This document shows, in pieces, positions 27,199 through 36,668 of a DNA stretch of 64,000 nt; the first letter of the stretch is position 1, and each line of letters begins with the position of its first letter. The notes beneath the pieces are model-generated. The model saw only the letters and a program-made list of their open reading frames with translations, was not told where the DNA came from and searched no databases. A program made the position numbers and the translations under genes. The stretch spans positions 755,042 to 819,041 of the forward strand of contig NZ_LT965954.1 of NCBI RefSeq assembly GCF_900240995.1. The letters run 5' to 3'. This stretch comes from Bacillus sp. Marseille-P3661 (GTDB lineage Bacteria; Bacillota; Bacilli; Bacillales; Bacillaceae_J).

Positions 27199-28004
27199 TA
27201 CTTATTAGCTCCTACATCTTTACCAAGGTCCAATGTATATACCCATTCAATCCGGTCACCAGCTTTTACTTCCGCTGTTCCTGCACCCATTTTTTTAAAA
27301 GTACCATTTACATTATACATCCAGCCACTTTTCGGTCCTTTATCAAATTCATAAAGATTTTGAATTCCTTCTATATATGCAGTTGGACCACTTCCTTGAT
27401 ATTCCATTTGAATTCTTTTTTCCTTCGTTACTTTCTTTAATACATCAAGAACAGTATCTCCTTTTTCAAACAACACCTGTGTTGGATTTAATATTACACC
27501 AGTCTCAGCATCTGCTTTGATTATCATTGTAACTTGGTTTATAGAAGTTGTTGGAGTTTCTGTTGTTGTTGGCTGCTCCTTAACAGATTCCTTTATTTCA
27601 GATGAACCACTAGATTGTACTTCAGACTTCTTCTCTGTTTGTGTTACAGTTGGCTGATTAGTAATGGATTTTTCAACTTGCTTAACAGGCTTATTATTTT
27701 CCACTTTAGTGTTGCTACTTGGTTCTACTTTTTTTGTGACTGGTGTTTCTTGCGTTAAATCTTTTTCCAGATCTTTTACTGTTTCGGGAACTGCTTTAAT
27801 AGTTTCTGCCTTCTCTTGATCAACTTCGGAGTTTAAATTTTCTTTTGCATTTTGTTGGTCGTCTTGATTCATTTCCTCGGATTGTTCCTTTTGGTGTTCT
27901 TGATTACTGTCCCCTATAGTCGCCACCGATTCATTCGAGTTACAACCGCCTAGTAATAAGGCTATTATTGTTATGAAAAACAGTAGTTTCATGATTCGTT
28001 TCAT
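27198..28004 (-). CDS. DUF4430 (transcobalamin-like C-terminal domain) lipoprotein
   Basis: 268-residue lipoprotein. Lipobox LLGGC (C near residue 21), then a long disordered linker rich in Lys, Glu, Thr and Gln (about 22-155), then one DUF4430 beta domain with FDKGPKSGWMYNVNG and AGDRIEWVYTLDLG. This domain is the same type as the C-terminal domain of intrinsic factor and transcobalamin. The long linker would let the domain reach through the cell wall. Second gene of the B12-riboswitch operon, between the surface protein and the ECF importer, suggesting it hands ligand from wall to membrane. GGAGGGG lies six bases before the ATG. Confidence 0.8.
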   Translation of the reverse strand: MKRIMKLLFFITIIALLLGGCNSNESVATIGDSNQEHQKEQSEEMNQDDQQNAKENLNSEVDQEKAETIKAVPETVKDLEKDLTQETPVTKKVEPSSNTKVENNKPVKQVEKSITNQPTVTQTEKKSEVQSSGSSEIKESVKEQPTTTETPTTSINQVTMIIKADAETGVILNPTQVLFEKGDTVLDVLKKVTKEKRIQMEYQGSGPTAYIEGIQNLYEFDKGPKSGWMYNVNGTFKKMGAGTAEVKAGDRIEWVYTLDLGKDVGANK

Positions 28005-28033
28005 TTAAAACCCCTCCATCTAATAACAGTTAA

Positions 28034-28056
28034 GGAGAACGAAAAATTCGTTCTCC
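28034..28056 (-). other. Intercistronic hairpin
   Basis: GGAGAACGAA and TTCGTTCTCC pair perfectly between the surface-protein stop and the lipoprotein start. No T-run follows on the minus strand, so it is more likely an mRNA stability or processing element, or a leaky terminator, than a full stop. Confidence 0.55.
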
Positions 28057-28069
28057 ATTTAAATTGAAA

Positions 28070-31000
28070 CTATAAGCCTTCTGCCATACGCACTGCAATC
28101 ACTGCACCCATTTCCCTTGTAACGTGACTGTATGGACTAAACAGTTGGACTCCAGTCCCTTTCATAATGCCAAACTGATCTATGGCTAGAATAGCAGCTT
28201 GTGAACCATTATTTAATCGATCTATGTCTGTAAAACGATTTCTAGCTCCTTGCGGCTTTAATTGATAAGCTCTTGTAATAAGCAATGCCACTTGCTCTCT
28301 CGTTACAGGCTCATTAGCATCAAATAATGTCTCTGATACACCACCTACTATTCCTAATTGTTTAGCTCTCATAACAGTACCATAATACCACTGACCAGGC
28401 TTAACATCTTCAAAAACAGTTTCATTTCCTTCATAAGCTTGTTCATTTAGCAGTTTCATTAAAATCGCTGTAAATTGAGCTCTTGTTAATGGTTGTTTCG
28501 GTGCAAAACGTGCTATTTTAGTGTCAACACCTCTCATTAAACCAGTCGAATAGGCTTGATAAACAGAGGTTAAAGCGTAAGCTGAAATCTCAGACTCATC
28601 AACATACGAAGGTATGTTAACAATTGCCTCATCCACTTCTTCATTTTCATCTATCGATTCATCCTGTAATTGGTAAAGTGAAGCTTGATTTTTAACAAAA
28701 CGATCAAACGCTACTAAAGCAAGCAATGCTTGTTCTGAAGCAATTTGATTAGATGACTGTCCGCCGATGTTTGAAAATCCACCATCATTCTTTTGATAAG
28801 ATAATAAATTAGAAATAACATCACCATTCGCTTTTGTAAACGATGCACCTTGTGGATCTGTTCCTAGGGCTGCTAAGGCAATGATCACCTGTGATGCACT
28901 TTCACTGTTTTCTTTTCCATCTGCGATAAAACCGCCGCTTGTTTGTTGAACGCTGCTTAGCCAAGCAATTCCTTTATCGATCGCAGTTTGCACATTTTCT
29001 TGTTCTTTATAATGAGCTAAGGCACTTAAAGCCATTGCCGTTATATCTACATCTGACTTTTCACCATAAACTAGGGTAAATCCTCCGTCAGGGTTTTGAT
29101 TTTTTAGAATTTCAGCTAAGATTTGTTCTCTTGTCCATTTTGCAGTAACTGGCACTTGGTAATTCTTACTATCTAATGCAATAAGCGCAAAGATCAAGCC
29201 ATTCGTTCCTTGCATTGTCATCCGTTCATTATTATAAATTTTCTCAATCAAATTATAGTTTGCTATATTAGTTGGATCACCGCCAAGAGCAGCAACCGTT
29301 AAAGCATAGCGTTCATAATCGGTAATTTTGCGGAAGGTACCGTTCTCTTCTACAAGTTTTTTCGCGATGTCTGTTAATACTTGTTGTGAGTTTGTTTGAT
29401 TTAATCTTGCTAAACCAAAATCTTCCCATTCAGATTGTGTTTGGTCTGTTTGTAGATAGTTTACTAGCATGTTTAATTCGTTTGTTACTTTAAATTTGGG
29501 TTCTAGTTTACTTCTATCAACAACTGCAAATTTTGTAAAATGATTAACTAGCCCCATAACAATTCCTGTTTTAGGGTCAACAGTAGCAGGAATAGGAATC
29601 CACTCGTTTGTATCTTCATTTAACCAAACTAAAGCTAGATCTTCTAGTTCTGAAATCTCAATAGGGATTTGAATAGAAACAAATATTGGCTTATCAAATG
29701 TTGTTCCTTTTGGTCCAAATTGGTAGATTGGAGAAACTAATTCAGCTTTATTTATGTCTTGATCTTGTAGTTTTTCTACTTGAATTGTCTTTTCAGTTTG
29801 TAATGCGTTTTTAGGGATGATTAAAGTGACCTCATTCATTTTATCGGCAATTACTGTTTCATTATTAGGAGACGCTAACCTATTTTCTTTTATTATATTG
29901 TTAGAAATTGCTTCCTTTAGTTTTTTTGCCACCAATGTCGTCATTCGATCATTATCTATAACAACTACTGTTTTATTAACAAGCTGGTGTAATGGTATAT
30001 TATTTTCGAATGTAATTTCATTTATGTTTGCTATTTCTTTTTCAGTATTTTTTCTTTGTTCATCTAATATTTCTGTTGTAACTATTGTATCGATTGGTGT
30101 GGTTACTGGTCCTGTAGAGCCCGCTCCTACATCATTACCTAAATCAATAGTATATAACCATCTCACCTGATCGCCATTTTCAAGCAGATAAGCCCCAGCG
30201 CTGGCTGTAGGAAACTGCCCATTGACAGAATAATTCCAGCCACTTTCCGGACCGTGATCGAATTCCATTAACCCATTTATACCTGTTACATAGGTCGTAG
30301 AGCCTGAACCATTAATATTTACATTTCCAGTACCAATAGCTTCGATAAGAACACTATATGGTGTAGGGTTTCCAGTAACAGATATGGTTCTATCCAGTAT
30401 ATTTGTACCATTTAAACCTTTAACGATAACTTGAACAGTTTTTTGTTCAGTGTTATTGACCGGCCCATTATCCCCTCCTGGATTATTACCTATCGGGGAT
30501 GTTCCAAATTCACCTTTAAATTGATAAATCAGACCTTTATTTTCGATATAATGCTTATAGGATACTAGTGCCTGTAATGCTTGCTGTGTTGCCTTATCTG
30601 AACCAGCTTTTTCATGATAAAAAATCATTTCATTTTCTTTATAATAGTTTAGTAGTTCAGTAATTAGATTATTATTGTTTTTAGTAAACTCTTCGTTAGA
30701 TGGGCTTACTCCAATACTTGTTAGACCAATTATTGCTTGTGATATTGAAGGTACCGGATCATAACCTTTCGGAACTTCGAAACCTCCATTTTCTTGTTGT
30801 TTTTTTGTTAACCATGTTATTGCATCATTAATTGCTGAATTTACATTCGTTTGATTTGTATATGGAGCTAGCGCTGTTAAGGCCATCCCTGTAAGATCGA
30901 TGTCACTAACTGATCCAAGCCAACTCCATCCTCCGTCGGAGTTTTGTTTTTCAAGCACACTGTTTAATATTTGTGTTTTGGACCACTTTGCACTATTTGG

Positions 31001-33100
31001 TATGGTATAGTCTCCGCTATCAAAAGCAATTAGAGCATAAATTACATTATTCGTGTACTCTGTGAGTTCTTCAAAATTATATAATTTCTCTACTAAATTA
31101 TAACCACCTAAACTTTCAGGATTTGCACCTAGAGACTTTGCAGTTAATATTATTCGTGCATAATCTGTAGCGGAAGAATAGGTACCATTTCTGTTTTGAA
31201 CATCTTCAACCAACTCATCCAGATAACTTTGAGATACTTGCCGCCCTGCAATTGAAACTGCAATCGCATTCCAATCTGAAGAAATTCCTTTTGATAAAAC
31301 AGTTGAACCAACACTATTTATAATTTGGTTGATACTTTCTAACGTTTCTTGGTCGTAATGGGTTGGTTGTTCAATTAAATCACGTTCTACATCTACAGGA
31401 TTAGTAGGTTCAGTAATATCACTATCTTGGTCCCAAGATATATATCTAAATTCCAACTTCTTTCCTGGAGTAACTCCATAACTACCTGCTCCTACTTGAG
31501 CTGGTTCTCCATCTACTTCAAACGACCAAAAGTATGTGGTTCCCTCTGTTCCAATTCCATGTATGGAAGTAATCATCCCGGATGAGGAAACTTCAATGTT
31601 TGCTTCTCCTACTACTCTCGTTAATACATCTGTAGCCGTTTCCCCTGTTGTTATGTCTACTAATTCATTTGTAATTACATTACCATCTTTATCTACTACT
31701 TTGACTGTAGCTGTCGACCAATTAGTATACTTGAATGCTATGGTTTCTCCTGGAGAAACTTCATAACTTCCTGCTCCTACTTGTGCCGATTCTCCATCTA
31801 TTTCAAACGACCAAAAGTATGTGGTTCCCTCTGTTCCTATTCCGTGTATGGAAGTAATCATCCCTGATGAGGAAACTTCAATGTTTGCTTCTCCTACTAC
31901 TCTCGTTAATACATCTGTAGCAGTTTCCCCTGTTGTTATGTCTACTAATTCATTTGTAATTACTTTTCCTTCTTTATCTACTACCTTGACTGTAGCTGTC
32001 GACCAATTAGTATACTTGAATGCTATGGTTTCTCCTGGAGAAACTTCATAACTTCCTGCTCCTACTTGAGCTGGTTCTCCATCTACTTCAAACGACCAAA
32101 AGTATGTGGTTCCCTCTGTTCCTATTCCATGTATGGAAGTAATCATCCCGGATGAGGAAACTTCAATGTTTGCTTCTCCTACTACTCTCGTTAATACATC
32201 TGTAGCCGTTTCCCCTGTTGTTATGTCTACTAATTCATTTGTAATTACTTTTCCTTCTTTATCTACTACCTTGACTGTAGCTGTCGACCAATTAGTATAC
32301 TTGAATGCTATGGTTTCTCCTGGAGAAACTTCATAACTTCCTGCTCCTACTTGAGCTGGTTCTCCATCTACTTCAAACGACCAAAAGTATGTGGTTCCCT
32401 CTGTTCCTATTCCATGTATGGAAGTAATCATCCCGGATGAGGAAACTTCAATGTTTGCTTCTCCTACTACTCTCGTTAATACATCTGTAGCCGTTTCCCC
32501 TGTTGTTATGTCTACTAATTCATTTGTAATTACTTTTCCTTCTTTATCTACTACCTTGACTGTAGCTGTCGACCAATTAGTATACTTGAATGCTATGGTT
32601 TCTCCTGGAGAAACTTCATAACTTCCTGCTCCTACTTGAGCTGGTTCTCCATCTACCTCAAACGACCAAAAGTATGTGGTTCCCTCTGTTCCTATTCCGT
32701 GTATGGAAGTAATCATCCCAGATGAGGAAACTTCAATGTTTGCTTCTCCTACTACTTTCGTTAATACATCTGTAGCCGTTTCCCCTGTTGTTATGTCTAC
32801 TAATTCATCTGTTATAAGATTTTCTTCCTTATCAACTACCTTTATTGTAATTGTTGAATCTGTTGTTGTATTTTTTTCTTCTGAAATATTCTGACTATAG
32901 GCAAGACGGGTATGGGGGGATTCCGAATCTTTTATTATTGAGTAAGGATTTTCTTGCTCATTTTTTGTATCAACATCGGATCCTTGTTGGAACAAACTCA
33001 TTTCATTATTTGTGTTTGCCAATACCCCAACATTAACCCCCGTTAACAACTGGGCAAGCACAAGTATAGTTAAAACTGTTAACCTAACAAACTTTTTCAT
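28070..33100 (-). CDS. Giant SLH-anchored transcobalamin-like surface protein
   Basis: 1676 residues. Signal peptide 1-29 (cleavage near VLA-NT). Five tandem DUF4430 domains of 95 residues (about 82-556), an alpha/alpha toroid of the prenyltransferase/transcobalamin type (about 570-870), a sixth DUF4430 (about 895-1000, FDHGPESGWNYSVNG), a ZU5-like beta domain (about 1100-1190), a second toroid (about 1195-1490) and three SLH domains at the C-terminus that bind the wall polymer. Toroid followed by DUF4430 is the order of intrinsic factor. Start MKKFVRLTVL at 33100 follows AGGAGGAG; the longer frame has no site. First gene after a cobalamin riboswitch, so corrinoid capture is the likely job. 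Confidence 0.82.
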   Translation of the reverse strand: MKKFVRLTVLTILVLAQLLTGVNVGVLANTNNEMSLFQQGSDVDTKNEQENPYSIIKDSESPHTRLAYSQNISEEKNTTTDSTITIKVVDKEENLITDELVDITTGETATDVLTKVVGEANIEVSSSGMITSIHGIGTEGTTYFWSFEVDGEPAQVGAGSYEVSPGETIAFKYTNWSTATVKVVDKEGKVITNELVDITTGETATDVLTRVVGEANIEVSSSGMITSIHGIGTEGTTYFWSFEVDGEPAQVGAGSYEVSPGETIAFKYTNWSTATVKVVDKEGKVITNELVDITTGETATDVLTRVVGEANIEVSSSGMITSIHGIGTEGTTYFWSFEVDGEPAQVGAGSYEVSPGETIAFKYTNWSTATVKVVDKEGKVITNELVDITTGETATDVLTRVVGEANIEVSSSGMITSIHGIGTEGTTYFWSFEIDGESAQVGAGSYEVSPGETIAFKYTNWSTATVKVVDKDGNVITNELVDITTGETATDVLTRVVGEANIEVSSSGMITSIHGIGTEGTTYFWSFEVDGEPAQVGAGSYGVTPGKKLEFRYISWDQDSDITEPTNPVDVERDLIEQPTHYDQETLESINQIINSVGSTVLSKGISSDWNAIAVSIAGRQVSQSYLDELVEDVQNRNGTYSSATDYARIILTAKSLGANPESLGGYNLVEKLYNFEELTEYTNNVIYALIAFDSGDYTIPNSAKWSKTQILNSVLEKQNSDGGWSWLGSVSDIDLTGMALTALAPYTNQTNVNSAINDAITWLTKKQQENGGFEVPKGYDPVPSISQAIIGLTSIGVSPSNEEFTKNNNNLITELLNYYKENEMIFYHEKAGSDKATQQALQALVSYKHYIENKGLIYQFKGEFGTSPIGNNPGGDNGPVNNTEQKTVQVIVKGLNGTNILDRTISVTGNPTPYSVLIEAIGTGNVNINGSGSTTYVTGINGLMEFDHGPESGWNYSVNGQFPTASAGAYLLENGDQVRWLYTIDLGNDVGAGSTGPVTTPIDTIVTTEILDEQRKNTEKEIANINEITFENNIPLHQLVNKTVVVIDNDRMTTLVAKKLKEAISNNIIKENRLASPNNETVIADKMNEVTLIIPKNALQTEKTIQVEKLQDQDINKAELVSPIYQFGPKGTTFDKPIFVSIQIPIEISELEDLALVWLNEDTNEWIPIPATVDPKTGIVMGLVNHFTKFAVVDRSKLEPKFKVTNELNMLVNYLQTDQTQSEWEDFGLARLNQTNSQQVLTDIAKKLVEENGTFRKITDYERYALTVAALGGDPTNIANYNLIEKIYNNERMTMQGTNGLIFALIALDSKNYQVPVTAKWTREQILAEILKNQNPDGGFTLVYGEKSDVDITAMALSALAHYKEQENVQTAIDKGIAWLSSVQQTSGGFIADGKENSESASQVIIALAALGTDPQGASFTKANGDVISNLLSYQKNDGGFSNIGGQSSNQIASEQALLALVAFDRFVKNQASLYQLQDESIDENEEVDEAIVNIPSYVDESEISAYALTSVYQAYSTGLMRGVDTKIARFAPKQPLTRAQFTAILMKLLNEQAYEGNETVFEDVKPGQWYYGTVMRAKQLGIVGGVSETLFDANEPVTREQVALLITRAYQLKPQGARNRFTDIDRLNNGSQAAILAIDQFGIMKGTGVQLFSPYSHVTREMGAVIAVRMAEGL
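31430..32862 (-). repeat. Five tandem 285-bp coding repeats (DUF4430 units)
   Basis: Identical landmarks recur exactly every 285 bases, for example at 31536, 31821, 32106, 32391 and 32676. The middle copies differ by only a few bases, while the outer ones are more diverged. Each unit encodes one 95-residue DUF4430 domain. Confidence 0.92.
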
Positions 33101-33150
33101 TTTTCTCCTCCTATCTTTATGTACAAAGACTGTCTTAGAGCATTCACTCT

Positions 33151-33193
33151 GTAAAAAAATAAAAAACCACCTCACTAGTTAGGAAAGGTGGTT
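33151..33193 (-). terminator. Riboswitch-linked intrinsic terminator
   Basis: On the minus strand AACCACCT (33193-33186) pairs with AGGTGGTT (33172-33165), followed by a long T-rich run. It lies between the cobalamin aptamer and the ribosome-binding site of the surface-protein gene, so it is the probable expression platform: B12 binding would favour termination. Confidence 0.75.
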
Positions 33194-33245
33194 ATTAGCA
33201 AAAAAATGACATAACAAAACAGCAGTCATTCGTTCAATTGCACCT

Positions 33246-33430
33246 CCCTATTCCTCGTAGGGTTTTGGGTGTTCACTGACTAGGCAGGTCTCCTGACTTA
33301 TGCTTCATTGAATCTTACGCCTTCCCATTCTTCAATAGTGGCTTTTTATAAGACTCTTCACATATACAGTGGCGGGACCGTGTCGGATTTACACCGACTT
33401 CCCTATTAAGCAATTGCTTGCACCTAATCA
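33246..33430 (-). promoter_or_regulatory. Cobalamin riboswitch
   Basis: On the minus strand the aptamer shows GGGAAGTCGGTGTAAATCC, GGTCCCGCCACTGT and a perfect B12 box AAGTCAGGAGACCTGCC (33299-33283). These are the conserved core elements of the adenosylcobalamin-type riboswitch. It precedes the surface protein, lipoprotein and ECF genes. Confidence 0.95.
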
Positions 33431-33442
33431 AAAAATATTAAT

Positions 33443-33472
33443 TTAATAGAATTAGGATACACCTTTCGTCAA
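33443..33472 (-). promoter_or_regulatory. Promoter of the B12-responsive operon
   Basis: Minus-strand TTGACG (33472-33467), an 18-base spacer and TATTAA (33448-33443), ending a few bases before the riboswitch aptamer. Confidence 0.55.
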
Positions 33473-33505
33473 TAAATGTCTATCTTATATATACTAAAAT
33501 TGGAT

Positions 33506-33545
33506 TCAAAAAAAGAAAAAAGGCCAAACAATCCTGATTTGGCCT
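33506..33545 (-). terminator. Orphan terminator-like hairpin
   Basis: AGGCCAAA (33521-33528) and TTTGGCCT (33538-33545) with a T-rich tract on the minus strand. It follows no intact gene and may be left over from lost genes at this locus or may insulate the B12 operon. Confidence 0.6.
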
Positions 33546-33601
33546 ATTAACATGAGGAGCTCGTTTTTATTCAGTCCTCCCCTGACACAACCTTTAATAT
33601 C

Positions 33602-33784
33602 AAGCTTGATGTTCTAGAGTTAATGGGTGCTGAAACAATCTTATACACTACAATGAATAATCAAAATCTAACAGCTCGATTTGATTCTAGAACTGATGTT
33701 AAAGGTGGACATTCAATTGATTTAGCATTTAATATGAATAAAACTCATTTCTTTGATAATGAGACAGAGGAACGAATTCGATAG
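33602..33784 (+). pseudogene. C-terminal remnant of an MsmX/UgpC-type sugar ABC ATPase
   Basis: One frame reads LDVLELMGAETILYTTM, then a stretch with LTARFDSRTDVKGG, and ends AFNMNKTHFFDNETEERIR before TAG at 33782-33784. This is the TOBE-domain tail typical of MsmX/MalK/UgpC ATPases (compare DMNKAHFFDKETE-type ends known in that family). No Walker or signature region is present upstream, and there is no start codon with a ribosome-binding site. It is therefore a degraded fragment of a lost gene. Confidence 0.75.
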
Positions 33785-33900
33785 TTCGAAAAACGGAAAA
33801 GCCTTAGTTGACCACAGGGGTTGGAGTTTAAACTGGATTACTCTAGCTTTCTAAGGTTATCAAAAATATCTGTATTTTTTATAATTCCCTTTAGACTAGT

Positions 33901-33931
33901 AAAAGCTGCTGAGCATCTCAGCAGCTTTTTT
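33901..33931. terminator. Intrinsic terminator of spoVR
   Basis: AAAAGCTGCTGAG, loop CAT, CTCAGCAGCTTTTTT: a 13-bp stem with A- and T-runs on either side, directly after the spoVR stop codon. Confidence 0.88.
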
Positions 33932-33932
33932 C

Positions 33933-35348
33933 TTATAAATATTTACGATGCATGGCTTTACCGTCATAGGAAAATAGAACTCCTTTGCTTTCAACCATTG
34001 TTTCCATATGAACAGGGCGCCCCCATAATTGATAAACGTATGGAAGTACTTTTTCTAAATATTTTATATCTAACTCAATTCCTTCATACCAATGCTTTAA
34101 GTAAAGTTCACCGTTCTTTAAGTAATCGCCATCATTAACGGTTATATATGGGAATCCTCCATTTACTCTCATGTTTACTAATTGATCTCGAACTTGTTGC
34201 CATTCTTTATTGATAATTTTATAATCTTTACCTTGTTTCTGGAATAAATACATATCTTCACGTAATACAAGATCTTTGGTTAAATAATTTCGGATAAAAG
34301 AAATATCAGATTCAACTTCCCGTACTTCAAACATTTTTTCACGACCCGAGCCTGGTACTACCCCGCGTTTTTTCATTTCTTCGGTAGGATTGTTATAGCG
34401 CTCTTCAATATCCTCGAAAATTTTAAGTCCAAGATAATAAGGATTAATGGATGTTCTTGAAGGTTGCACGACACCAGCGTTTAATTTTGCAAATTCGATG
34501 GCTTCATCAGAGGTCAACTCCATCTCCCTGATTATTCGTGCATGCCAATAAGATGCCCAGCCTTCATTCATAATCTTCGTTTCCAACTGTGGCCAAAAAT
34601 AAAGCATTTCTTCTCGCATCATTGTTAAAATATCTCGTTGCCACTCTTCTAACTCTCGGCTATATTCTTCGATAAACAATAGAATATCTTTTTCTGGTTG
34701 TGGAGGTAGTTTCTTTTTCTTGTTCCTTTTGATTTCTTTTTTATTTTGAGTATCCAATTTCCATAGATCGTCATATGGTGAAGCAGCTGGTTGTTCCTCA
34801 CCATCTATTTCAAATGCATCTTCTATACTCCAAGCTAGCTTAGGTCGAAGCAAAGAAGGATCAATATGTTCTTGTATCGCTAAAACAGCATCTAAAAACT
34901 TTTCAACTTCTAATTTTCCATACTCATGCTCATAATGGCTAATACGATCAGCTGTTGCTGCCATACTTTCAACCATATCACGTTTTGTATTACTAAAACG
35001 AACATTATTTTTAAAGAAATCACAATGCGCTAATACATGTGCAACAATTAATTTGTTCTGAATTAAACTATTTGTATTTAATAAAAATGCATAACAAGGA
35101 TTAGAATTAATAACAAGTTCATAAATTTTACTTAGACCTAGGTCATACTGTAGCTTCATTTTATGAAATTGTTTCCCAAAACTCCAGTGAGAAAAACGAG
35201 TCGGCATTCCATAAGAGCCGAATGTATAAATAATCTCAGCAGGACAAATTTCATAACGCATCGGATAAAAGTCTAAGCCAAATCCCTTAGCAATCTCCGT
35301 TATCTCACTAATAGCATACTCTAATGATTGGTGGTCATTTTTCGCCAC
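33933..35348 (-). CDS. spoVR: SpoVR-family protein
   Basis: 471-residue cytoplasmic protein of the SpoVR/YcgB family, needed for normal spore cortex formation in Bacillus subtilis. Motifs: [41 protein letters not shown], and [12 protein letters not shown], which are conserved across the family. The GTG at 35348 is chosen because GGGGAG lies six bases upstream; the ATG at 35354 directly abuts that site. Biochemical activity is not established for the family. Monocistronic. Confidence 0.9.
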   Translation of the reverse strand: MAKNDHQSLEYAISEITEIAKGFGLDFYPMRYEICPAEIIYTFGSYGMPTRFSHWSFGKQFHKMKLQYDLGLSKIYELVINSNPCYAFLLNTNSLIQNKLIVAHVLAHCDFFKNNVRFSNTKRDMVESMAATADRISHYEHEYGKLEVEKFLDAVLAIQEHIDPSLLRPKLAWSIEDAFEIDGEEQPAASPYDDLWKLDTQNKKEIKRNKKKKLPPQPEKDILLFIEEYSRELEEWQRDILTMMREEMLYFWPQLETKIMNEGWASYWHARIIREMELTSDEAIEFAKLNAGVVQPSRTSINPYYLGLKIFEDIEERYNNPTEEMKKRGVVPGSGREKMFEVREVESDISFIRNYLTKDLVLREDMYLFQKQGKDYKIINKEWQQVRDQLVNMRVNGGFPYITVNDGDYLKNGELYLKHWYEGIELDIKYLEKVLPYVYQLWGRPVHMETMVESKGVLFSYDGKAMHRKYL

Positions 35349-35533
35349 TTTCATCTCCCCTTCATTAAGCTATATAACATAGAAAATGTTAGTAGAAATA
35401 ATAGCCCTTTATGTAAATTTATGTGCTATTCCTACATTTAATGAAGGATGATTAAAAAGAATTTTATCTCCATGAAAATGACCCATATCTTTTGAGGAAA
35501 TTAGAATTAATGACATAATACTTTTTCATAATA

Positions 35534-36661
35534 TTAATAATCCCCCGGATGCGCCTTTGTTTCAGCTTTAATTTTTTGTAATTTATCTTTAAAAACAAAG
35601 CCAATTAACCACATAAACAATGGAACTCCAATGGCTATTGCTAAGCCAATCCCCACCCATTCACGTTCAATAAACCCAATTGCCCGAGCATGATCTGATA
35701 CATACCAGTAACTTATCCCACCAAATACTAAACACACCGGAATCACTAGCACACGATAATCTTGTAGATTGAAAACCCTTTGCAATGAAATAGATGCGCA
35801 GTAAAGACTCATCATAATTTGAGTTAGAATTGATAATGCAAAAAAAGCCACCATTATCATTTCATAGCGATGTATATAAATACCTATCTCAGCGCTTCTA
35901 GCCATTTGCATACAGGATACAATATATTGTGCAGTGACTTCAGCAGATAAAACACCTACTTCAACTATAGGCCACATAACCACAAAACCAAGTCCATATA
36001 GTACGCCAACCGTCCCAGACCTAGGCCATGTTTTAACGTCTTTAACAAGCGGTAATATAATCGCAGCCATCATCGTTGTCATCGTCCAATCAGCGGTAAA
36101 ATGTCGACTAGCCCAAGCAGTTCTAATCACACCTGAATCAAAAACAGGAAGTAATTCACGGATATCAAAATTCCCTATAGCCCCTAACAATAACAGAATA
36201 TTAAGACTAAGAACCGAAAAAACTCCAATTAGTGCCATCCGAGCGATAACTTCCACACCGAAAAAAACTGCATATCCACCAACGACAATCGCAACCACTA
36301 CAAAAATCCATGTTGGCGCTTCATGTAGAAAATAGTCCTTTAAATGATAAACAAACGTAGCCATAACTGTTATAAACGCAGCTGTAAAGAAGACAAAAAA
36401 CATTAAGCCAAGAAACTTGCTGAACCATGTTCCGATTAGTTTCTCACCTTGTTTTATTAAATCTCCTTCAGGCATTCGATTAATAATCACAACTACCAGC
36501 AACATTAAAATTGCACCCTGGATCCCACCCATTATAGTTGAGATCCAAATATCATTATTCACTTCTCGTGCCATCGTTCCTTGAGTTAATCCAATAGCCT
36601 TTGCATAGACCATATTAATGATTAAAGCCATAAACATTCCATTAGTAATTTGAACTCTCAT
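35534..36661 (-). CDS. GerB-type spore germination permease
   Basis: 375-residue APC-superfamily membrane protein with ten helices, the B subunit of a GerA-type germinant receptor in the spore inner membrane, where it is thought to bind the germinant. The start at 36661 (MRVQITNGMF) follows GAGGGA; the longer frame at 36727 lies inside the previous gene and has no site. It is the last gene of an A-C-B operon and starts seven bases after the GerC-type stop. Confidence 0.87.
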   Translation of the reverse strand: MRVQITNGMFMALIINMVYAKAIGLTQGTMAREVNNDIWISTIMGGIQGAILMLLVVVIINRMPEGDLIKQGEKLIGTWFSKFLGLMFFVFFTAAFITVMATFVYHLKDYFLHEAPTWIFVVVAIVVGGYAVFFGVEVIARMALIGVFSVLSLNILLLLGAIGNFDIRELLPVFDSGVIRTAWASRHFTADWTMTTMMAAIILPLVKDVKTWPRSGTVGVLYGLGFVVMWPIVEVGVLSAEVTAQYIVSCMQMARSAEIGIYIHRYEMIMVAFFALSILTQIMMSLYCASISLQRVFNLQDYRVLVIPVCLVFGGISYWYVSDHARAIGFIEREWVGIGLAIAIGVPLFMWLIGFVFKDKLQKIKAETKAHPGDY

Positions 36662-36668
36662 ATATCCC

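Noticed and set aside
31536-32894. Five plus-strand frames of about 76 residues
   Set aside because: They are exact antisense shadows of the DUF4430 repeats and recur only because the coding repeats do.
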